Assembly: GCA_947626615.1 (NCBI GenBank)
Contig: CANQSW010000079.1
Location: forward strand, 1-6,426
DNA length: 6,426 nt
Direction of reading: 5' to 3'
Source of the DNA: an uncultured Peptococcaceae bacterium
GTDB taxonomy: Bacteria; Bacillota; Dehalobacteriia; UBA4068; UBA4997
The stretch's first letter is position 1. Each line of letters begins with the position of its first letter. Made by a program: the position numbers and the translations under genes. Shown here one piece after another: positions 1-4,989 of this stretch. The notes beneath the pieces are model-generated. The model made no database searches. It was not told where the DNA came from and saw only the letters and a list, made by a program, of their open reading frames with translations.

Positions 1-1268
1 TCCTGCCCCGTCGGGCCGTTACGGTTTTTGGCCACGATGATCTCGACGATCTCGCCGCCCTGGCCGCCGTTTTCTTCGGAAACGCTTTTTTTGTTGTTGA
101 TGAAGATGACCACGTCGGCGTCCTGCTCGATAGCGCCGGATTCCCGCAGGTGCGAGAGCAGCGGCGCGCTGTCTCGGCCCTGCTCGGAAAGACGCGAAAG
201 CTGCGAGAGCGCCAGCACCGGCACGTCCATTTCCTTGGCCAGCGCCTTCAGCGAGCGCGATATCTCCGCGATCTCCAGCTGGCGGCTCTCCACCCGGCTG
301 GCGGAGTTCACCAGCTGCAAATAGTCCACCACGATGAGATCCAGCCCCTGCTCCGCCTTGATCCGGCGGCATTTGGCGCGCATTTCGGGTATGGTTATGG
401 CCGAGGAATCGTCAAAATAGAGCCGGCAGCTCTGGAATTTTTGCAGCTCGCCGTGCAAAAGCTCGCGTTCGTTTTTGTTCAGCTGGCCGCTCCGCCATTT
501 GCGCTGGTCGATACGGGCGAAGCTGCACAACGTGCGCTGCGCCAGCTGACCCGCCGGCATTTCCAGACTGAACACCACGCAGGTCTTGTTCTGCACCAGA
601 GCGGCGTTGGCCGCGATGTTCACCGCCATGGACGTTTTGCCGCAGCCGGGCCGTGCCGCCAGAATAATGAGGTCGCCCTTTTGCAGGCCGGAAAGATATT
701 TGTCCAGATCGCGGAAGGTGGGTATGCCGGTGATGCCGTCGTGGGCCTTGATATCGTCCAGCTTGTTGAATTCCGCCGACATCACGTCCGCCGCCAGCTG
801 CACGCCGCTGCCCAGCCGCTGCTCGCCGATCTTATCCACCACGGCGGCCGCGTCGCCCAAAAGCTCCAGCGCGTCTTTGTGGCCCTGATAGCCGTCGTCC
901 ACGATCTTCTGCGCCGCGTTTATCAGCTGCCGCTGCACCGCCTTATCCGCCACGATGTGGCTGTAAAACTCGGCGTTTTCGGCGCTGGGCACTTCGTTGG
1001 TGAGCGAGGCCAGATAGACGTTGCCGCCCACCAGCTCCAGCTGGCCCTCCTTGGCCAGACGCTCCGCCACCGCCACCAGATCGCAGGCGTGGCTTTCGCG
1101 GTTCAGCTCCAGCATGGCCTGAAAGATCAGCTGGTGCTCTTTTTTATAGAAATCCTCGGGGCGCACAAATTCCATCGCGCTGAAAATGGCGCTGTCGTTC
1201 AACAGACAAGCGCCCAGCACGGCCTTTTCCGCCGTCAGGCTCTGCGGCGGTATCCTTCCGTTTGGCAT
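1..1268 (-). CDS. dnaB: Replicative DNA helicase DnaB (3' end cut by window edge)
   Basis: This is the hexameric ATP-driven helicase that unwinds DNA at the replication fork and works with primase. The 422 visible codons read from the ATG at 1268, which has AAGGAGG at 1276-1282 with 7 nt spacing. Residues about 8-110 form the DnaB N-terminal domain (PQSLTAEKAVLGACL), followed by a linker and a RecA-like core from about 180. In the core I see Walker A ARPGCGKTS (205-213), SLEMP with the expected catalytic Glu (234-238), Walker B LIVVDYLQL (311-319), LSQLSR (354-359), LRESGAIEQDADVV (374-387) and the terminal KNRNGPTG (414-421). DnaB proteins are usually about 440-460 residues, so only the last 20-30 are missing beyond the edge. 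The pair before GKT is Gly-Cys where most DnaB proteins have Ser-Met or similar. No intein interrupts the core. It lies 30 nt after rplI and is almost certainly cotranscribed with it. Confidence 0.97.
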   Translation of the reverse strand, partial: MPNGRIPPQSLTAEKAVLGACLLNDSAIFSAMEFVRPEDFYKKEHQLIFQAMLELNRESHACDLVAVAERLAKEGQLELVGGNVYLASLTNEVPSAENAEFYSHIVADKAVQRQLINAAQKIVDDGYQGHKDALELLGDAAAVVDKIGEQRLGSGVQLAADVMSAEFNKLDDIKAHDGITGIPTFRDLDKYLSGLQKGDLIILAARPGCGKTSMAVNIAANAALVQNKTCVVFSLEMPAGQLAQRTLCSFARIDQRKWRSGQLNKNERELLHGELQKFQSCRLYFDDSSAITIPEMRAKCRRIKAEQGLDLIVVDYLQLVNSASRVESRQLEIAEISRSLKALAKEMDVPVLALSQLSRLSEQGRDSAPLLSHLRESGAIEQDADVVIFINNKKSVSEENGGQGGEIVEIIVAKNRNGPTGQ

Positions 1269-1298
1269 GGCAGCCCCTCCTTCGCTTTTTGCCGCGGC

Positions 1299-1748
1299 TT
1301 ATTCCGCCGCGACGATGTTTAGCTTGACTTTCTGGTTCACGCCGGCGTAGAGCTTCAGCACCGCTTCCGCCTCGCCCAGATTTTTGATCGGCTCTTTGAT
1401 CTCCACCTTGCGCTTGTCCAGCTCCATACCGAGGCGCGCCGAAATGGCGTCCGCCACCTCTTTGTTCGTCACCGAGCCGAAAAGCCGCCCGGCCTCGCCC
1501 GCCTTTACGGGGATATCCACCGTTATTTTGGCGACCTCCGCCGCCAGACGCTGGGCCTCCGCCAGCTCCGCCGCGGCCTTATCCGCCTGCTTTTTCTGCT
1601 CGTGCGCCAGGTTCTTCAGATTCTGCGGCGTGGCCTCCAGCGCCAGCTTGCGGTTCAGCAGAAAGTTGCGGGCATAGCCGTCGGCCACCTGCTTCACCTC
1701 GCCGCGCTTGCCCAGAGCCTTTACGTCCTCCAGCAAAATGACTTTCAT
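1299..1748 (-). CDS. rplI: 50S ribosomal protein bL9
   Basis: L9 binds 23S rRNA near the base of the L1 stalk in the large subunit and helps maintain the reading frame. The protein is 149 residues, the usual bacterial length. It starts with the typical MKVILLEDVKALGKRGE and continues with the rRNA-binding N-domain motif VADGYARNFLLN (21-32). A long charged, alanine-rich connecting helix spans roughly 42-74. The C-domain has the recognisable GEAGRLFGSVTNKEVADAI stretch (83-101). The ATG at 1748 has AAGGAG upstream (1760-1765) at a slightly long 11 nt spacing; no better in-frame start is visible. It ends in TAA 30 nt before dnaB. The rplI-dnaB order is common in Bacillota. A strong promoter lies 48 nt upstream, so the pair can be expressed independently of the DUF2232 gene. 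Confidence 0.98.
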   Translation of the reverse strand: MKVILLEDVKALGKRGEVKQVADGYARNFLLNRKLALEATPQNLKNLAHEQKKQADKAAAELAEAQRLAAEVAKITVDIPVKAGEAGRLFGSVTNKEVADAISARLGMELDKRKVEIKEPIKNLGEAEAVLKLYAGVNQKVKLNIVAAE

Positions 1749-1795
1749 CTATGCGTCAGCTCCTTAAAAAATCGGAATAAAATGCTTAACGGTTT

Positions 1796-1824
1796 ATTTT
1801 AACATATTTTTCCGCTATTGTAAA
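1796..1824 (-). promoter_or_regulatory. Predicted sigma-70/A promoter for rplI-dnaB (extended -10)
   Basis: Reading leftward, the -35 is TTTACA (1819-1824), the spacer is exactly 17 nt (1802-1818) and the -10 is TAAAAT (1796-1801). The -10 is preceded by TG plus one base, which makes an extended -10. Transcription would start near 1789 and give a leader of about 40 nt carrying the rplI Shine-Dalgarno. The -35 overlaps one copy of the 14-nt tandem repeat. This is a prediction from consensus match and position. Confidence 0.7.
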
Positions 1825-1862
1825 ACTTTTGATATAAAACTTTTGACATAAAACTTTTTTAC
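1821..1862. repeat. 14-nt AT-rich tandem repeat, three copies
   Basis: Three consecutive units start at 1821, 1835 and 1849. On the + strand they read TAAAACTTTTGATA, TAAAACTTTTGACA and TAAAACTTTTTTAC. The first two differ by one base, and the third keeps the first ten bases and then diverges into the stop codon of the DUF2232 gene. Each unit contains AAAACTTTT, which is almost self-complementary. The array lies immediately upstream of, and overlaps, the -35 of the rplI promoter, so it could act as an UP-like or curved element or as a regulator site. It could equally be a slippage duplication. Confidence 0.75.
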
Positions 1863-2881
1863 ACCCGCTTGTCGAACCGCCGCATGACCTGCCGGAGATC
1901 GAACAGGCTGTCCAGCAGGCCCACCAGCACCAGCGCCGGGGCGACCAGCTGAAACGCGAATATCAGCAGCACCACGAAAACGAACAGCATCCAGCGCGTG
2001 TTCCAAAAAGCCGCCTGCCAGTAGAAAAACGTGAGGCCGGCCAGCATCAGCAGCGCCTGGTAGATATACATCACGTTGTCGGCAATGAGCTGCAATATCT
2101 CCATGGGCGTCTGGCGGTTCAGCAGCCAGCAGGCCAGGGCGATAATCAGCCCCCAGAGCGTGTACCAGGGCAGCCGCCATTCCACAAAAGGCGGTAGCTT
2201 TGCCACGGCATAGCCCAGCCGCCGGAAGATATAGGTCGTCAGCGCGTAGGCGATGCCGGCCTCGAACATGGAAACGAAGATCAGGCTGGAGGGCAGCATT
2301 TGCAGCACGCGCTCCTCCAGCAGGGCCGCGTATTCCGCCGTCGTCATCGTGCCGAGCAGCTGCGAGAGATTGCCGTTGGCGTCCATCGTGTTGACGTAGA
2401 ACTGCACGAACTCATGCACCTGCTCGCCGAAATCCAGCGCGTCAAAACCGGCTAGCGCCGAGGAGAGCGCCAGCAGAGCCAGCATGCCCGCCGCCGATAT
2501 CAGCACGCCCACCACGATGACCAGCCAGGGTTTGACGCCGCGCCGCGCCGCCCAGCCGTACCAAAAGCCCACGCCGCCCATGTTTATCAGCATGGAGAGC
2601 GCGCCGAGCGGCCCGATAAACAGCGAAAGCAGCAGCGCCGTCAGCAATATGCCGGCCAGCCCGAAGCCAGCGCCGAAGCGCCGCACCAAAAGCGCCAGCG
2701 GCACCGGCCACAAAAACAGCGCCACCAGCCAGATGAACGGCAGATAAGAAGCGGAAAGCCCGAAAATGACCGCGCAGGCCACCAGCATAGCGCCCTCCGC
2801 CACCTTGCGGGCGGGCGTGGGGTCGGCCTCGAACAGCGGCCGCCGGGGCGGCGTTCCCTTTTGATTTATATCTTCAAACAA
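1859..2881 (-). CDS. DUF2232 (YybS-like) polytopic membrane protein
   Basis: This is an integral membrane protein of the DUF2232/YybS family; its molecular function is not established. With the start chosen here it has 340 residues. A polar N-terminus (1-25) is followed by about eight or nine hydrophobic segments near 28-48, 50-68, 72-90, 92-110, 119-142, 198-218, 238-254, 266-288 and 297-326. A larger soluble loop lies near 145-195. Family-like features include RKVAEGAML near the first segment, PPFVEWRLPW (229-238) before a membrane segment, and the C-terminal GLLDSLFDLR (321-330). I start it at the TTG at 2881 because GAGGTG (2888-2893) lies 6 nt upstream. The longer in-frame TTG at 2905 has no Shine-Dalgarno and sits inside a hairpin. 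In Bacillota this family commonly lies just upstream of gdpP and rplI; here gdpP is missing and rplI follows after 110 nt. Family assignment is fairly sure; function is unknown. Confidence 0.85.
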   Translation of the reverse strand: MFEDINQKGTPPRRPLFEADPTPARKVAEGAMLVACAVIFGLSASYLPFIWLVALFLWPVPLALLVRRFGAGFGLAGILLTALLLSLFIGPLGALSMLINMGGVGFWYGWAARRGVKPWLVIVVGVLISAAGMLALLALSSALAGFDALDFGEQVHEFVQFYVNTMDANGNLSQLLGTMTTAEYAALLEERVLQMLPSSLIFVSMFEAGIAYALTTYIFRRLGYAVAKLPPFVEWRLPWYTLWGLIIALACWLLNRQTPMEILQLIADNVMYIYQALLMLAGLTFFYWQAAFWNTRWMLFVFVVLLIFAFQLVAPALVLVGLLDSLFDLRQVMRRFDKRV

Positions 2882-2887
2882 TATAGA

Positions 2888-2893
2888 CACCTC
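2888..2893 (-). promoter_or_regulatory. Ribosome binding site deciding the DUF2232 start
   Basis: GAGGTG on the minus strand matches part of the anti-Shine-Dalgarno complement and sits 6 nt before the TTG at 2881. It supports this TTG over the upstream TTG at 2905. The in-frame GTG at 2888-2890 overlaps this site and has no comparable Shine-Dalgarno of its own. Confidence 0.55.
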
Positions 2894-2895
2894 GC

Positions 2896-2921
2896 AGGCT
2901 GCCAAAAAAGCAGCTTTTTTT
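2896..2921 (+). terminator. Rightward intrinsic terminator-like hairpin
   Basis: On the + strand GCTGC (2898-2902) pairs with GCAGC (2910-2914) across the loop CAAAAAA. A G-T and an A-T pair extend the stem by two, and seven T (2915-2921) follow, then GTTATTTT. The U-tract is on the + strand side only, so it would stop rightward transcription. There is no rightward gene to its left, so it would act on transcripts antisense to the DUF2232 gene, or read-through. In the opposite direction it is just a hairpin in the DUF2232 leader, close to its ribosome binding site. Confidence 0.5.
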
Positions 2922-2935
2922 GTTATTTTAGCCCG

Positions 2936-2953
2936 ACATTCTAAACTGAATGT
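2936..2953. repeat. Inverted repeat ACATTC-N6-GAATGT, possible operator
   Basis: Perfect 6-bp arms (2936-2941 and 2948-2953) are separated by TAAACT. The 18-bp size and the position between the divergent DUF2232 and TRIC genes suit a dimeric regulator, but I recognise no named family box. One more ACATTC half-site lies at 3074-3079 inside the TRIC promoter. Confidence 0.4.
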
Positions 2954-2954
2954 T

Positions 2955-2974
2955 AAGCCGCGTTTGGCGGTTTT
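2955..2974 (+). terminator. Second, weaker rightward terminator-like hairpin
   Basis: AAGCCGC (2955-2961) pairs with GCGGTTT (2967-2973) around the loop GTTTG, with one G-T pair and a 4-bp GC core. TTTTGTTATT follows the core. The stem is short, so this may be chance. It is notable mainly because it is the second such structure in the same orientation within 60 nt. Confidence 0.25.
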
Positions 2975-2977
2975 GTT

Positions 2978-2983
2978 ATTATA
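2978..2983 (-). promoter_or_regulatory. Possible -10 box for the DUF2232 gene
   Basis: The minus strand has a perfect TATAAT here, but the hexamer 17 nt upstream (GAAAAA) is a poor -35. A second candidate -10, TAAAAT at 2925-2930, has TTAACA upstream only at a 20-nt spacing. One of the two probably drives the DUF2232 gene, but the sequence does not settle which. Confidence 0.25.
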
Positions 2984-3044
2984 TTCGACCTGCCGGGGCG
3001 TTTTTCCTGCGGCGGACGAGCGGCCCGGCGGCTATGCTCATGTA

Positions 3045-3056
3045 TTTTTGCAAAAA
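3045..3056. repeat. 12-bp perfect palindrome upstream of the TRIC promoter
   Basis: TTTTTGCAAAAA reads the same on both strands and ends 14 nt before the -35 of the rightward promoter. It lies in an AT-rich stretch (about 3040-3080) within otherwise GC-rich sequence. It could bind an activator or repressor, or simply be an A/T-rich upstream element. Confidence 0.35.
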
Positions 3057-3070
3057 CATTTTAATATATA

Positions 3071-3099
3071 TGTACATTCGGCGTTTTTTCCGCTACAAT
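3071..3099 (+). promoter_or_regulatory. Predicted promoter for the TRIC-family gene
   Basis: The -35 TGTACA (3071-3076, four of six matches to consensus), a 17-nt spacer and the -10 TACAAT (3094-3099) predict a start near 3106. That leaves a leader of about 26 nt. GGGAGG at 3121-3126 lies 5 nt before the ATG at 3132. Confidence 0.55.
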
Positions 3100-3131
3100 A
3101 AAGGCAATACGTTTCGACCCGGGAGGTTTTT

Positions 3132-3779
3132 ATGCTCAACGATCTGCTGTTTGCGGCCGAGGCGCTGGGGCTCATCGCTTTTGCCGCCTCCGGCGCGATG
3201 CTGGCCGCCGAGAAAAATCTGGATATCTTCGGCATTTGGGTGCTGGCCATGGTGACGGCGCTGGGCGGCGGCGTGATGCGCGACCTGCTGCTGGGCATCA
3301 CCCCGCCCGCGATGTTTAGCAACTATATCTTCTTTCTGCTGGCGACGCTGACGGCCTGCGTGGTTTTTCTGGCCTATCGCTTCGCCTGCGGCAACAACGC
3401 CGGCTGTTGTATCAACTACCGCGCGCTGGTGAACTGCTTCGACGCGGTGGGGCTGGGCGTTTTCAGCGTCTCCGGCGTCAGCGTGGCCATAGAACAGGGC
3501 TTTGCCTCTAACCCTATTTTGGCCGTCAGCGTCGGCGTGGTGACGGGCATTGGCGGCGGCATGCTGCGCGACCTTTTGAACGGCGAGATACCCTCCGTTT
3601 TGCGCAAACACGTCTACGCGCTGGCCGCTATCATCGGCGCGGCGCTCTATTATATCCTGGCGGTGTGGTGCGAGCTGCCGCTTGTGGCCCTGCCCTGCGG
3701 CATACTTGCCACCTTCGCCATACGCATGGCCGCCACCTGCTACAAATGGCATCTGCCCCGGCCGCTCGACCGCAAATAG
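3132..3779 (+). CDS. TRIC/UPF0126 family membrane channel or transporter
   Basis: This is a small polytopic inner-membrane protein of the bacterial TRIC family (PF03458; relatives YadS and YicG). Family members are described as trimeric cation channels, and some have been linked to glycine transport, so the substrate here cannot be read from sequence. The 215 residues, normal for the family, form two homologous halves. The first has FAASGAMLAAEK (17-28) and GGGVMRDLL (45-53). The second has FSVSGVSVAIEQ (111-122) and GGGMLRDLL (141-149). About seven hydrophobic segments are visible, the last at 183-200 before a short basic tail. The Cys-rich linker CGNNAGCC (86-93) between the halves is unusual to my eye. 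It has its own promoter and Shine-Dalgarno and ends in TAG. No terminator follows, so read-through into pheA, 111 nt downstream, is possible. No functional tie to the aromatic genes is evident. Confidence 0.92.
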   Translation: MLNDLLFAAEALGLIAFAASGAMLAAEKNLDIFGIWVLAMVTALGGGVMRDLLLGITPPAMFSNYIFFLLATLTACVVFLAYRFACGNNAGCCINYRALVNCFDAVGLGVFSVSGVSVAIEQGFASNPILAVSVGVVTGIGGGMLRDLLNGEIPSVLRKHVYALAAIIGAALYYILAVWCELPLVALPCGILATFAIRMAATCYKWHLPRPLDRK

Positions 3780-3800
3780 CGGCAATTTTGGCAAAATAAA

Positions 3801-3829
3801 TGGACAAACAGCGAAAAATTTGTTAAAAT
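3801..3829 (+). promoter_or_regulatory. Predicted strong promoter for pheA-aroB-aroC (extended -10)
   Basis: TGGACA (3801-3806, five of six matches) is followed by a 17-nt spacer and TAAAAT (3824-3829), with TG one base before the -10. The core TGTTAAAATAA is identical to that of the predicted rplI promoter. Transcription would start near 3836, giving a leader of about 55 nt that contains the GC-rich hairpin at 3851-3874. Confidence 0.7.
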
Positions 3830-3850
3830 AATTTATTACTTATATTCTCC

Positions 3851-3874
3851 GCCCGCCGGAATCGCCGGCCGGGC
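3851..3874 (+). promoter_or_regulatory. GC-rich hairpin in the pheA leader
   Basis: GCCCG (3851-3855) pairs with CGGGC (3870-3874), and CCGG (3856-3859) pairs with CCGG (3865-3868). The stem thus has nine GC pairs with one bulged C (3869) and the loop AATCG. It ends 3 nt before the Shine-Dalgarno AAGGAG (3878-3883) of pheA. No U-tract follows, so it is not an intrinsic terminator. There is no room for a Phe-rich leader peptide of the classical attenuation type. It could tune translation or mRNA stability. Confidence 0.5.
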
Positions 3875-3890
3875 AAAAAGGAGCTGCAAT

Positions 3891-4973
3891 ATGAGCAAAC
3901 TGGACGAGGCGCGGGCCGAGATCAACCGGATCGACGCCGAGATGCTGCGGCTTTTCGAGCAGCGGCTGGACGCGGCGGGCGCTATTTTGGCCTGCAAGCG
4001 CGAGCAGGCTCTGCCCGTGTTCGACGCGGCGCGGGAACAGCAGGTGCTGGAGCGCAATCTGGCCGCGCTGCAAAACCCGGCCTACGCGCCCTATTACCGG
4101 CGTTTTCTGCAAAATATGATGGATATCAGCAAGGATTACCAGCGGGCGGAGCTCTCGCAGAACACCGTGGCCTACGCCGGGGCGGCGGGCGCTTTTGCCG
4201 CGCAGGCCGCCAAAAGCCTGTTCCCGGATTATCTCCGCCACAGCTGCGAGGATTTTGAGGAAGTCTTTCAGCAGGTCATCAAGGGGCGGGCCGCGTTCGG
4301 CGTGATACCGTTTGAAAACTCCTACGCGGGCGAGGTCGGCGAGGTGTTCGACCTGCTGTTCAAGCACCCCTGCCACATTCAGGCTATCTGGGATCTGCCC
4401 GTGCGGCAGAACCTGCTGGCCCTGCCAGGCGCAACTATCGCCGATATCAAAAAGGTGCTCTCGCACCCGCAGGCGCTCTCGCAATGCGCGCCGTTTTTGC
4501 AGCAGCACGGTCTTTTGGCCGAGCCGCACACCAACACGGCGCTGGCCGCTAAAATGGTGGCGGAAAAGCGGGATAAAAGCCTGGCCGCTATCGCTTCGGC
4601 CGAAAGCGCCGACCTCTACGGGCTGGAGATACTGGCGGAGGGCGTGAACAGCAGCGCCGCCAACACCACCCGCTTTATCGTGATCGGCAAGGAGCTGCCC
4701 GTCACCGGCAGCCGCTTCAACCTGCTCTTCACCGTGAACCACCACGCCGGGCAGCTGGCGCGCGTGATGTCCCTTATAGGCGACTTGGGCTTCAACATGG
4801 AGAGCATCAAATCCCGCCCGATCAAAGACCTGCCCTGGCAATATTATTTCTACGTGGAGATCGAGGGCAGCTTGCAGGACGAGGCGACCAAAGCGCTGCT
4901 GCAAAAGCTGAAGACCAGCTGCGACAGCCTGAAAATTTTAGGTTCTTACGATATACAGCAAATCGACCAGTAA
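3891..4973 (+). CDS. pheA: P-protein: chorismate mutase / prephenate dehydratase with ACT domain
   Basis: This cytoplasmic bifunctional enzyme converts chorismate to prephenate and then to phenylpyruvate, the committed route to phenylalanine. Residues 1-88 are an AroQ chorismate mutase. Arg8, Arg25, Lys36, Asp45, Arg48 and Glu49 align with the E. coli active-site residues Arg11, Arg28, Lys39, Asp48, Arg51 and Glu52. Residues about 92-266 are the dehydratase, with YAGAAGAF (95-102), PFENSYAGEV (140-149), SHPQALSQC (191-199) and the catalytic-region NTTRFIVIG (258-266). Residues about 274-355 are an ACT domain, which in this family binds phenylalanine for feedback inhibition. Its usual ESRP motif reads KSRP (307-310). 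The length of 360 is normal for the fusion. The ATG at 3891 has AAGGAG at 7 nt spacing. It is the first gene of a set with aroB (16 nt gap) and aroC. The domain spacing looks clostridial rather than enterobacterial. Confidence 0.96.
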   Translation: MSKLDEARAEINRIDAEMLRLFEQRLDAAGAILACKREQALPVFDAAREQQVLERNLAALQNPAYAPYYRRFLQNMMDISKDYQRAELSQNTVAYAGAAGAFAAQAAKSLFPDYLRHSCEDFEEVFQQVIKGRAAFGVIPFENSYAGEVGEVFDLLFKHPCHIQAIWDLPVRQNLLALPGATIADIKKVLSHPQALSQCAPFLQQHGLLAEPHTNTALAAKMVAEKRDKSLAAIASAESADLYGLEILAEGVNSSAANTTRFIVIGKELPVTGSRFNLLFTVNHHAGQLARVMSLIGDLGFNMESIKSRPIKDLPWQYYFYVEIEGSLQDEATKALLQKLKTSCDSLKILGSYDIQQIDQ

Positions 4974-4989
4974 AACGGAGGCAAAAAAC

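Noticed and set aside
150..1322. Long rightward open frame (390 codons) opposite dnaB
   Set aside because: It is fully antisense to the unmistakable dnaB and the end of rplI, is His/Gln/Arg-rich as expected of a mirror frame in GC-rich coding DNA, and has no recognisable domain.
1843..1848. Perfect TTGACA on the + strand in the tandem repeat
   Set aside because: No -10 lies 16-18 nt downstream, and the position is opposite the end of the DUF2232 gene; it arises from the repeat unit.
2882..2905. Longer DUF2232 start at the TTG at 2905, adding eight residues
   Set aside because: No Shine-Dalgarno precedes it and it lies inside the hairpin; the TTG at 2881 has GAGGTG at 6 nt.
3041..3099. AT-rich stretch as a possible replication origin or horizontal-transfer scar
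   Set aside because: It has no DnaA boxes, direct repeats or integration features, and is explained by a promoter and its upstream region.
2950..3255. Rightward open frame of 101 codons starting in the divergent intergenic region
   Set aside because: It has no Shine-Dalgarno before its ATG, runs through the TRIC promoter and overlaps the TRIC gene out of frame, and shows no known domain.
3093..3794. Leftward open frame (233 codons) opposite the TRIC gene
   Set aside because: The TRIC frame has duplicated family motifs and a Shine-Dalgarno; the opposite frame is low-complexity His/Gln/Ala-rich sequence.
3840..4904. Long leftward open frame (354 codons) opposite pheA
   Set aside because: It covers pheA antisense, has no family motif, and its length follows from the high GC at third codon positions of pheA.
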